Assembly (NCBI GenBank): GCA_027257055.1
Contig: JAPVLO010000205.1
Location: 5,394,001 to 5,458,000, forward strand
Direction: 5' to 3'
Length of the DNA stretch: 64,000 bases
Source: Cephalopachus bancanus
Lineage: Eukaryota > Chordata > Mammalia > Primates > Tarsiidae
Shown piece after piece: positions 48,345 to 59,688 of this stretch; the first letter of the stretch is position 1, and every line of letters begins with the position of its first letter. A model generated the notes under the pieces. It made no database searches. It saw only the letters and a program-made list of their open reading frames with translations, and had not been told where the DNA came from. The position numbers and the translations under genes are program-made.

Positions 48345-49158
48345 ATGGAGAGATTAAAAAGAATTGAGACACAAGAAGAAACTAGGAAGGAGCTGATATC
48401 TGAGAAAACAGTAATAAAGAATACTGTGAATGAAATAAATAACAAACTGATAAGCATGGAAAGCAGAATTACACAAGCAGAAGAAAGAATCTCAGAGCTT
48501 GAGGACCAAAATATAGAACTAACCCAAACTCTTAAAAACACAGAAAACAAGTTCAAAAAGACAGAACAAAACCTTCAAGAGATGAGCGATTGCTTAAAGA
48601 GACCGAACCTAAGTGTAATTGGCCTTCCTGAGGCAGAAAGAGAGACAAAGACCACACTGGAATAAATTTTCCATGAGATCATTCAAGAAAAATTCCCTTA
48701 GCTAATCAGTGATGCAAAAATTCAAACACAAGAGATTCAGAGAACCCTTACAAGACAACAAATGAGAAGACCAACTCCTAGACATAATAATTCACCTGAA
48801 CAAAGTAGGCATAAAAGAAAAAATTTTAAAGACAGCAAGAGAAAAAGGCCAGATCACCTACCATGGAAGACCAATTAGAATAGCAGCAGATTTATCTACA
48901 GAAACCCTGAAGGCTAGAAGAGTTTGGAGCCCTGTCTTCAAAGTCCAAAAAGATAAACAATTTCAACCAAGAATAACCTACCCAACCAAGCTAAGTTTCA
49001 TCAGCGAGGGAGAATTAAAATCTTTCCCAGATATCCAATCCCTAAGAACTTATGCTGCCACCAAACCACCTCTACATGAAACACTTAAGAAAGTACTAAA
49101 CACAAAAGAAAAGGAAAAAAGAACAACGTTCTTCACAAGAGTACAGGGAAAAGAATAA
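48345..49158 (+). pseudogene. L1 ORF1 (RNA-binding chaperone), broken
   Basis: ORF1p is the trimeric RNA-binding protein of the L1 particle. From the ATG at 48345 the frame gives a heptad-rich coiled coil (about residues 1-85, ending NKFKKTEQNLQEMSDCLKR), then the RRM start RPNLSVIGLPEAE. A stop at 48663 and another near 48709 follow, with a frameshift near 48785. The C-terminal domain is recovered as KILKTAREKGQITYHGRPIR, then ADLSTETLKARR, QPRITYPTKLSFISEGELKS and the end GKE-stop at 49158. The N-terminus is shorter than in human ORF1p (338 residues); an in-frame upstream stretch lacks an ATG. Confidence 0.85.
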
Positions 49159-49165
49159 AATATAC

Positions 49166-52100
49166 ATGAACCATCCCCAAAACCAAAAGAAAGACACACA
49201 CACACACACACAAAACCAAGTGGAAGAACAACACTTCCATAAGAACTCTATGATAGGGATGAACTCTCACATTTCAATAATTAGCCTGAATGTGAATGGA
49301 CTAAACGCACCACTGAAAAGACACAGAATGGCAAAATGGATAAAATATCACCAGGCAACAATATACTGCCTTCAAGAGACCCATCTCACTAGAAAGGACA
49401 TACATAGACTCAAAGTAAGAGGATGGGAAACAAATTTTCAGGCGAATGGAACACAAAAGAAAGGAGGAGTCGCAATCCTAATTTCAGACAAAATAACATT
49501 TAAGCTACCAAAAATTTAAAAAGATACAGAGGGGCACTACATAATGATAAAAGATTCACTGCATCAACAAGAAATATCTATCCTAAACATATATGCACCC
49601 AACATAGGTGCGCCATCTTTCATAATGCAACTTCTAGGAAAACTAAAGAAAGATATTGACTCTAACACCATCATAACTGGGGACTTTAATACACCACTCA
49701 CAACCCTAGACAGATCATCAGGACAAAAAATCAGCAAGGAGATCCGGAACCTCAATGTGACTCTGGACCAAATGGACTAAATTGATACCTACAGAACACT
49801 CCATCCAAAGACCACAGAATACACATTCTACTCATCACCGCATGGAACGTATTCTATGATCGACCACATAATTGGCCATAAATCAAGCATAAGCAAATTT
49901 AAAAGGACTGAAATTCTACCATGCACCTTCTCGGACCACAGTGGAATAAAAATAGACATTGATACCAACAAAGTCCCCCCAAAACCCACAAAGACATGAA
50001 CACTAAACAGCATGATGCTAAACAACTCCTGGGTCAATGGTGAAATCAAAACAGAGATCAAAAGATACCTGGAAACAAATGAAAATGAAGAAACGTCTTA
50101 CCAAAATCTCTGGGATACCTTAAAAGCTGTAGTAAGAGGGGAATTTATATCCCTACAAACACACATGAAGAAAATGGAAGGAACACAAATTAACAGCCTA
50201 ACAAGCCACCTAAGGAAACTGGAAAAGCAAGACCACAAAAACCCTAATTTCAGCAGAAGAATCCAGATCACCAAAATAAAAGCCCAAATCCAGGACATAG
50301 CTGACAAAAAGATAATACAAAAAAATCAATGAAACAAAAAGCTGGTTCTTCGAAAGGATAAACAAGATCGATGGTCCCCTAGCCAGACTGACCAAGAAAA
50401 AAAGAGAAAAACCCAAATAAGCACAATCAGAAACACAAAATATGAAGTCACATCTCATCCTGAAGAAACACAAAGAATCATTAGAGACTACTACGTACAC
50501 TTGTATGGAAACAAACTGAAAACCTTAAGGAAATGGAGGACATTCTGACATCACACAACCTACGTTGGTTGGAACAAAAAGAAATTGAGACCCTAAATAG
50601 ACCAATAACAATCAAGGAAATCGACTACATAATAAGAAAACTACCTACCAAAAAAAACCCTGGTCCAGATGGCTTTCCAGCAGAATTCTATAAGACATTT
50701 AAAGAGGAGCTGATACCAATCCTACCGAAGGTATTTCAGGCGATTGAAAAAGATGGAACTTTCCCCAAATCATTTTACGAAGCCAACATCACATTGATAC
50801 CCAAGCCAGGTAAAGATCCAACAAAGAAAGAGAACTACAGGCCAATATCTTTGATGAACATAGATGCTAAAATTTTCAACAAGATCCTCCAAACTGGATT
50901 CAACAATACATCTCAAAAATCATCCATCATGACCAAGTAAGCTTCATTCCTGGGATGCAAGGCTGGTTCAACATTCGTAAAACCATAAATGTAATTAAAT
51001 ACATCAACAAATGTCAAAACAAAAACCACATGATTATATCATTAGATGCAGAAAAAGCTTTTGATAAAATCCAGCACCCCTTCTTGATAAAAACCCTCAA
51101 ACATCTAGGCATATGGGGAACATACCTCAAAATAGTAAAAACCATCTACAAGAAACCCACAGCCAACACACTCCTAAATGGACAAAAATTGGAACCATTT
51201 CCCCCTGAAAACTGGGACAAGACAAGGATGCCCACTCTCACTCCTCCTGTTCAACAAATATTGGAAGTCCTGGCTTGAGCAATCAGAGAAGAGAAGGCAA
51301 TCAGGGGTATCCAAATAGGAAAAGAGGAAGTCAAGTCATCTCTCTTTGCAGATGATATGATTGTGTACCTTGAAAACCCAAGAGAATCTGTCAAAAACCT
51401 CCTTACACTGATAAAGGCCTTCAGCAAAGTCTCAGGATACAAAATAAATTTGCAAAAGACAATCGCATTTCTCTACACCAATAATAAACAAACAGAAAAC
51501 CAAATAAAAATCACAATTCCATACACAATAGCCACGAAAAAAATGAAATACCTTGGCATCTTCCTAACCAGAGACGTGAAAGACCTTTACAATGAAAACT
51601 ACAAAACACTGCTCAAAGAAATCAAAGATGACACAAACAAGTGAAAAAATATCCCATGCTCATGGATTGGAAGAATCAACATTGTGAAGATGTCCTTCTT
51701 ACCTAAGGCAATCTACAAATTCAATGCAATACCCATCAAATTACCGGCAACATTCTTCTCAGACCTAGAAAAAACAACACAGGAATTCATATGGAAACAC
51801 AAATGTCCAAGAATAGCCAGAACAATCCTCAGCAAAAAAAAAAAAAAAAAAAGCAAAGCAGGTGGTATCACATTACCAGACTTCAAACTTTACTATCAAG
51901 CTACAATCATCAAAACAGCTTGGTATTGGTACAGGAACAGGCATATAGATCAATGGAATAGAATTGAGATTCCAGAAGCCAAACCTCAATTTCTCAACCA
52001 ACTCATCTTTAACAAAGCTTCCACCACCTACCACTGGGGAGAGGAGAACCTATTCAGTAAATGGTGCTGGGAAAACTGGCTAACCACATGCAGAAGATTG

Positions 52101-53072
52101 AAACAGGACCCCTATCTATCCCCATGCACAAAGGTTAACTCCAAATGGATCAGAGACCTAAATGTAAAACCTTAAACCATAAGAACCTTAGAAAATGAAG
52201 GACATACCCTCATGGAAATCGGAACTGGCATCCAATTCCTGAAAAAAACCCAAAACCCACAGGTCATAAGAGAGAAGATAGACAAGTGGGACCTTATTAA
52301 ACTGACAAGCTTCTGCAAAGCCAAAGAAACCATCAAGAGAGCAGGGAGACAGCCTACAGACTGGGAAAAAGTATTTGCCAACACTAGGTCTGACAAAGGC
52401 TTCACATCTTGGATCTACAAGGAACTCAAACGTGCTGAAAAGAAAAAAACAAACAACCCTGTTATAAAATGGGCAAAAGATATGAACAGACACTTCACAA
52501 AGGAAGACATCTGAGCAGCCAACAAACACATGAAGAAATGTTCAGCCTCACTAATCAGGGAGATGCAAATCAAAACCACTCTGAGATACCACCTAACTCC
52601 AGTCAGAATGGCAATTATCAACAACTCAAAAAATATCAGCTGCTGGAGAGGGTGTGGCAAAAAGGGAACACTTCTACACTGTTGGTGCAAGTGTAAACTA
52701 ATGCAACCTCTGTGGAAAGCAGTGTGGTGATTCTTAAAAGCTCTAAATATCAACTTCCCATATGTCCCCGCAATCCCCCTACTGGGAATATATCCTGAAG
52801 AACTCAAATCACTCTATAAAACAAATACCTGCACACGTATGTTTATCACAGCATTGTTCACAATAGCAAGAACCTGGAAGCAACTATGCTGTCCATCAAA
52901 AGAGGACTGGATTAAAAAAATGTGGTACATATACAGGATGGAATACTATGCAGCCATAAAATAGAACAAAATTATGAATTTTGCAGCAACCTGGATGGAA
53001 CTAGAGTCTATAATACTGAGTGACCTCTCACAGAAACAAAGATCTGAGTATCACATGTTCTCACTCATATAA
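49166..53072 (+). pseudogene. L1 ORF2 (endonuclease-reverse transcriptase), broken
   Basis: ORF2p nicks DNA and reverse transcribes L1 RNA at the target. From ATG 49166 an extra N-terminal segment contains an in-frame (CA)n-coded THTHT, then the APE-type endonuclease: SLNVNGLN, QETHL, GDFNTPL, SDHSGI. The RT domain follows: [13 protein letters not shown] (about 50660), [39 protein letters not shown] and the catalytic FADD at 51345-51356. The C-terminal part ends HMFSLI-stop (53072). Stops include those near 49519, 49780, 50000, 50332 and 51278. Frameshifts are also present, including loss of the [13 protein letters not shown] segment near 51220. Confidence 0.9.
49193..49211 (+). repeat. (CA)n in the N-terminal codons of L1 ORF2
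   Basis: About nine CA units just inside the ORF2 start, coding alternating Thr-His. It is in a position where length changes alter frame. Confidence 0.9.
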
Positions 53073-53297
53073 TGGACCTTGAACACCCAATGTAATAGTA
53101 TAAGAAAATGACTGACAGTAGTGGGAAACTATGGGGGGGTGGGAGATGGGATTAATGTTAGCAAATATCTGTCTGGGAATGGGGAAACACCTCTTATCAA
53201 CAGGGTGCCTGAATGAAATGTATTTGTATACCTAACCCTTAACTGTACCCCACAACATCATAATAAAAAATGTTGATTAAAAAAAAAAATGTCCATA

Positions 53298-54739
53298 GCC
53301 AGTAATACTCCAAACCATGATTTTTCTTTCTTTTTGTCTCCATTGTATTTTGGTTGTTTTTTTTTTTTGTTGTTGTTCTCTTGGTAGCAGTTATGGTGTT
53401 TGTTCCCTTTTTGGTATTTTATAATGTTTGAGTGTATTGAATACATTTCCCACTTCTAGGCTATGAATGTAGTATCCATGACTTTTTACTATATTTCTCA
53501 CCATGTTGAGTGTATGTAATACCTTGATGCAGTAGCTAGCTGCTCAGTGAATGTTAAATGAAAAAGTCAATGAGTGAATAAATTTTGGAGATAGGTGCAT
53601 AGATAAAAGTGATTACACCAAGATAAGTATTACCACAGAGAAGGAACAGTATTTTTTTCTATTAGAGTTCCCAGAGCTTCAACCTAACTTTTTCTACTAT
53701 GTTTACTTGTCCAATATATTGGCTGATTATCCTCATAGAGAACTAGTCTGAGTTAGAATTTATGAATAGTGATCCAAATCTGTAATAGAGCTTAAAAATA
53801 CAGCTTTAAAAACATTGATCCAGATGAAGAATGATAGGATACAATAAAGGTTTATTTAGGGCATAAAATTTAAAAGGCATGTTCATCAATAATTCATCAA
53901 CTCTCTTTAAAAGAACTCCTTAGTATAACAATTTCTATTCTGTACTTTTAATCAATTCTAGGTGACATTGCTAGGAACAGATTTTGACAACAGATTTGTG
54001 CAAGGGATCCATTGTCCAGGAATTTTCTTAGAAAAACAGAATTAAAGTCATTTAAAGAAAGAAATTTAATATACTAAAAAAAAAACAATTTAGTATATTA
54101 AACAATTGTTCCAAAGAGATATGAGTAAAAAAGAAAAAATAATCATTAATAGTCATACCAATATATACATTGGGATATTATTTTTTGCTACCACTATCGT
54201 TTAACTGTGCAACAGTTCTTAATTTTTCTTAGTATCATTTCCAAGAGTGTTATTCAACTTTCTGGTTGTTAAATTACTACTAAACATAACAGATTTGTCA
54301 GATTTTTAAGATCCTAAAAAAGTAGAGAATGTGTATAACCCAAAATTATTTGTAGAAGAACCAGTCAGATAATATTTTCCGGAAATCCCCTTTCAATTGG
54401 TTTGTCAATTGAAAGATGTTCAAAATCTGGGAATAAATGAGTTGCTTATAAGGAAATAAGTACATGCTTTCTACTGCTATTGTTTATAACATTACACAAG
54501 CATCCAAGGCCATATCAATTATAAAACTTTCTGATCTTATATACATACTTTGTGAATATGATCTTTTTTTGTTTTTTGTTTTGGAATTCCTTTAATCCAT
54601 TCTGATACTAAGGACCTGCTTCAGAGTATTTGCACAATGCATAGTTACTGGATAAGTCTATACTTTGTTCAAACAACCGAATGAAAAGTAGCAAATTCTA
54701 ACAATTGTCTGGAACTTTTATTATGTACTTTAAATATAT
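53298..54739. other. Unique AT-rich sequence with two perfect small inverted repeats
   Basis: No gene or transposon recognised. Perfect inverted repeats: 14-bp arms 54065-54078/54089-54102 and 10-bp arms 54390-54399/54406-54415. A TTTGTTGTTG-like run lies at about 53353-53378. Confidence 0.6.
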
Positions 54740-54749
54740 AAATATTTGG

Positions 54750-55008
54750 CCTGTAATCCCGCGCCTTTGGGAGGCTGAGGTGAGTGGATTGCCTGAGCCC
54801 GCGGGTTCGAGACCCGCCTGGGCAGCGAGACCTCATCTCTACAATAAATCAAAAAAAAAAATGAGCCGGGTGTGATAGCGCGCGCCTGTAGTTCCAGCTA
54901 CTCGGAAGGCTGAGGCGGAAGGATCGCCGGAGCCCGGCAGGTCGAGGCTGCGGTGGCCGGGAGCGGCCACTGCACTCCAGTCTGGGCGACAGAGTGAGAC
55001 TCCGACTC

Positions 55009-55033
<25 letters not shown>
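54750..55033 (+). mobile_element. Alu, young local family, 5' truncated, 10-bp TSD
   Basis: Starts 'cctgtaatcccgcgcctttggg', lacking the first about 21 nt. The rest is near consensus with a long pure A tail. TSD aaatatttgg at 54740-54749 and 55034-55043. T-arm block gcgggttcgagacccgc at 54801-54817. Confidence 0.96.
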
Positions 55034-55039
<6 letters not shown>

Positions 55040-55043
55040 TTGG

Positions 55044-55951
55044 AATCATCAAGATGTGTTGTATTTTATATATAATATTAAAGGATTGATTTGATGTTTA
55101 CTTTTCAGTCGTATTATATCATCTAGATTTTAAAAGTCAGTGTAATCAGAAATTTGATTAATTCTCAAAACTTATCTGTTTATCTAATAATCTTTCAATA
55201 TGCACTAACATCAAATATTACTATTACAGGGGAAAATTCTGTTACTTAACAAAAAAAGATTGAAATATCTTTATTTCTTTCTTACATTCTAGAGACCTAA
55301 AGAGTCAGTCTAGTCTGATACTGCATTTCACACGTCAGGAACGTAGTCTTCTTTCTTGTTTCACTGCTATGAGTAGCCTCAAATAGTTAACAGAGCACCA
55401 ACCATTAAGTGTTCATTCCAACTGCAAGTAGCAGAAAGACAGCTAGAAATGATGCACAAATCACCCTGCTTATATATATTACATTGTCCAGAATTAGTCA
55501 CCTGGCCTTACCTTGCTTAAAGTAGGACTACAGACTGTCTTTATTCTCAGTAGTGCTAAAATGAAAAGAATTATAAATAGAAGAGAACCGCTACTGGGGC
55601 ACAACCAGCAGTAACTTACTCTAACTGTTCATTTACTGATTCATTTTACTCTAAGATAGCATAAACAGTGAAACAAAAAAATACATTTTCAGAATGAGAG
55701 AACATAAGTAGTTTAGAAACCAAGATTAAAGAAATATTGCAAATACCACAATCAACATCATTACAAATGAGTATGCAGGCCATTGCCTTGCTAAGTTATG
55801 GTGTGGCCATGTGCTCTTTTAGCTATGGCCAGGCCATGTTTTCTTAAACTTTGGTTCCCTCCCCTACCTTGGGGAGGTGAATCACCTCTTTCTCTCTCTC
55901 TCTCTAATTTACTTTCTAAATAACCTGTATTCTCTGTTAAAAAGAAATTTG
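55044..55951. other. Unique sequence with a short (TC)n run
   Basis: (TC)n at about 55889-55906. No gene or repeat family recognised. Confidence 0.5.
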
Positions 55952-56255
55952 AGCCGGGCTCGGTGGCTCAGCCTGTAATCCCGCGCCTTTGGGAGACTGA
56001 AGTGAGTGGATTTCCTGAGCTCGCAGGTTCGAGACCTGCCTGGGCAACTTGGCGAGACCTCATCTCTACAATAAATCAAAAAATCAGTCGGGCGTGGTAG
56101 CGCATGCCTGTAATTCTGGCTACTCGGAAGGCTGAGGCGGAAGGATCGCCGGAGCCCGGCAGGTCGAGGCTGTGGTGGCCGGGAGCAGCCACTGCACTCC
56201 AGTCTGGGCGACAGAGTGAGACTCCAACTCAAAAAAAAAAAAAAGAAAGAAAGAA
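55952..56255 (+). mobile_element. Alu, young local family
   Basis: Complete dimer 'agccgggctcggtggctcagcctg' to 'gagactccaactc', A tail with GAAA units. TSD close to aaagaaatttga/aaagaaatgtga. T-arm block gcaggttcgagacctgc (56023-56039) keeps pairing through changes on both stem strands. Confidence 0.95.
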
Positions 56256-57390
56256 ATGTGAGCATCCAACTTAATACTGATTTTCTGGATATCCAAAGTG
56301 AAAAGGACACCTTAATAATTAGTTACATTATTTTCATCATTTTACAAAAGGCACTGCTGAAGCAAAATGATGTTTTTTGACTCCAAGCAATTAAAAATTT
56401 ATATCAAAGTTATTTTTAGGGAGAAAATTGAGTGCTGTGGTGGACAATATTCCTATAACAGGTGCAGTGATTTTATAAGCTACATACTTAATGTCTTTGT
56501 ATAAAAACCAAATGCAAAGTATTATGAAGGCTATTTTGTGAGCCCTAAGCGGGGGTGGAGGGGGGGTGGGGAAATGTTTCAAAGAGAAAAATCTCTGGGT
56601 ATTCTGCCTTAGAGCCAAGGAGAGATTTTAGCCTGCCCAGAGGGTTGGATGGACTAAATACGGCATGAATAGTTATCTATAAATATTATTGTTGCTAAAA
56701 AGATTTCTGAACAAGTTTAGGAAATTAAGGGATAGATTATCTAATTTTCTGTAGTCTGCCAGCATGTTTCAAACCAATGGAGCTCTCTTAACACCAGGTG
56801 TTCCAAAAGTTGAAAAGGACCTATTTGTTAGCTTTAAGAAGACAAAATAAGAAAAGATAAAAGAGGTGGAAGCAGAAACCAATTTATTAAATTAGACATT
56901 TTACCAAAAAGGTAAGTGAATTTCTCTTAGCAGTTGTAGAGAAGCTATTTTTGCAATGAAATGTGTGTCTATATCAGGGTTAAAAATTACTTAGCTAATA
57001 ATTCCCAGTAAATGTAGTATAAATTTCAACTAAATTATAAGTTCTTAGTATTTTTATCTTTTCTGATAGCTTTATGTACATTATATCTGTTAAAATATTA
57101 TTTTATATATTCTTGTATATATAGACAAGTATCAGAGAACAAAAATAATAAATTTATGGCTTGTTAAATGTGATTTTTAGTCACTTTCATCTAGTTTTTG
57201 ATATGGCAATAATTAAATGAGAAATGACAAAAAAATTGTTCAATAATAGGATGCATAAATTATATTCCTAAGTTAATTCTTTCAAAGTATGAAAAAATTT
57301 TTAGACTTAATATGCAAAACTTTGAAAAAAATTAATCTTTGATTTTAGGAAGCAATATAGATTGACATACTTTTTTTTTTCTTCATGTAG
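56256..57390. other. Unique sequence upstream of the second GRID2 exon
   Basis: No repeat recognised apart from a G-rich run at 56551-56571. Contains the branch-point and polypyrimidine tract of the exon at 57391. Confidence 0.5.
56551..56571 (+). other. G-rich run with quadruplex potential
   Basis: Runs of 5, 7 and 4 G separated by TGGA and T. The 7-G run can supply two tracts, giving the four needed for a G-quadruplex on the coding strand, about 0.8 kb before the exon. Confidence 0.6.
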
Positions 57391-58195
<805 letters not shown>

Positions 58196-58360
58196 ACTTA
58201 TTATATGTGTCCTATTTTTTCCTCTGTTCCTTCTTTCCCTGCATTCCTTGGGATTGACTAAATATATTTTAGTATTTGATTTTATTTTCTCTATTGCCGT
58301 TTTAGGGGTTTTTTTTATTTTTGTTTGTCTGTGGTTAGCCTAGAGATCATAATATGCATT

Positions 58361-58660
58361 TTTTTGTTTGTTTGTTTGTTTGTTTTTGAGTTGGAGTCTC
58401 ACTCTGTCGCCCAGACTGGAGTGCAGTGGCCGCTCCCGGCCACCGCAGCCTCGGCCTGCTGGGCTCCGGCAATCCTTCCGCCTCAGCCTTCCGAGTAGCC
58501 GGAATTACAGGCATGCGCCACCACGCCCAGCTAAATTTTTGATTTATTGTAGAGATGAGGTCTCACTGCCCAGGCGGGTCTCGAACCCGCAAGCTCAGAC
58601 AATTCACTCACCTCAACCTCCCAAAGGCCCGAGATTACAGGCTGAGCCACCAAGCCTGAC
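58361..58660 (-). mobile_element. Alu, young local family, antisense, 14-bp TSD
   Basis: A TTTG/GTTT tail then the reverse complement of a complete dimer, ending 'gctgagccaccaagcctgac'. Exact TSD tcataatatgcatt at 58347-58360 and 58661-58674. Confidence 0.96.
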
Positions 58661-58865
58661 TCATAATATGCATTCTTAACGCACTCTATCTAAAATTAAT
58701 ATTGTACTACCTCACATTAAAAAGTAATAAACTTGAAGCAATATAATTTTATTTATACTCACCTCACCCTTTATGCTACTGTGGTCATATATTTATATTT
58801 CATTAACTTGCTAATAAAATATCATAGTTTTTTATTTAGACAGTTGTCTTTCAAAGGTATAAAAA

Positions 58866-59195
58866 GAGAAAAATGGTCAAGTATAGTTGCACATGTCTGT
58901 AATTCCACCATTTGGGGAGACCAAGGTGGAAAGATCACTTGAAATAATGAGTTTATGACCAGCCTGGGCAACATTACAAGTCTCCATCTCTATAAGAAAT
59001 TTTTAAAAAATTAGCTGGGCATGGTGGCTTACACTCAATCCTAGTTACTCGAGGAGTGGAGGTGGGAGGATCCCTTGAACCTAGGAGTTCGAGGCTGCAG
59101 TGAGCCATGATCACATCACTGAATTCCAGCCTGGGAGACAAAGCAAAACCCTGTATTCAGTAAATAAACAAACAAACAAACAGAAAAAAAGAGAG
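58866..59195 (+). mobile_element. AluJ-like dimeric Alu, old
   Basis: 'gcacatgtctgtaattccacc', 'tatgaccagcctgggcaacatta', 'ttagctgggcatggtggc', 'ttcgaggctgcagtgagcc' and an AAAC-type tail. Confidence 0.92.
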
Positions 59196-59449
59196 ACCAC
59201 TTTCTGGGATTTAATCAGTTATCCACTATATCTAAGGCTCTTTATTCTTCTAATATTCCTGAGCTCTATTTGGTATCATTTACCTTCAACCTGAAAAACT
59301 TTCTCTAAAACCTCTTGAGGTGCAGTCCTTCAGGTGGCATATGCTCTTGTGTTTACTTTGAAATGTCTTTACTGACCCTTATTTTTTTTAAATAATATTC
59401 TTACTAGCTACCAAATTTTGTATTGGCAGTTTTTAAAAATATTCATCAC

Positions 59450-59450
59450 T

Positions 59451-59481
<31 letters not shown>

Positions 59482-59688
59482 TTGGGTTGGAGTCTCACTC
59501 CATCACCCAGACTGGAGTGCAGTGGCACACTCCCAGCCACCGCAGCCTCGTCCTGCTGGGCTCCAGCAATCCTTCCACAGGCTCAGGCAATCCATTCACC
59601 TCAACCTCCCAAAGTGATGTATTGCTGGGCTCGGTGGCTCAGCCTGTAATCGCAGTGCGAGCCACCGAGCCCAGCAATACATCACTTT
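59450..59688 (-). mobile_element. Alu, antisense, internally deleted, with terminal foldback
   Basis: An (ATTT)n tail (59452-59482), then the reverse right arm 'ggagtctcactccatcaccc' to 'ctgggctccagcaatccttcc', a jump to the left-arm piece 'ggctcaggcaatccattcacc', then a perfect inverted repeat (59611-59640 and 59659-59688) made of the Alu 5' end plus flank. The edges 'aatattcatcacttt' and 'aatacatcacttt' appear to be the TSD. Confidence 0.9.
59452..59482 (+). repeat. (ATTT)n microsatellite, Alu tail
   Basis: About seven ATTT units derived from the tail of the antisense Alu. Confidence 0.9.

Larger units (their letters stand above)
46707..53297 (+). mobile_element. Full-length LINE-1 with target-site duplication, inactive
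   Basis: A complete-length L1 of about 6.57 kb (46720-53289): GC-rich 5' UTR, ORF1, 7-nt gap, ORF2, G-rich 3' UTR ending 'taccccacaacatcataata' and an A tail. Flanks aaaaatatccata (46707-46719) and aaaaatgtccata (53285-53297) are a 13-bp duplication with one mismatch, fixing both ends. ORF1 and ORF2 carry several stops and frameshifts, so it cannot move on its own. It lies in the sense direction of GRID2. This copy is the reference for the truncated copies elsewhere in the window. Confidence 0.95.

Noticed and set aside
54801..54817. Possible tRNA gene from the GGTTCGAGACC B box
   Set aside because: It sits inside an Alu with no acceptor stem, D-arm or anticodon arm; repeated at every young Alu.
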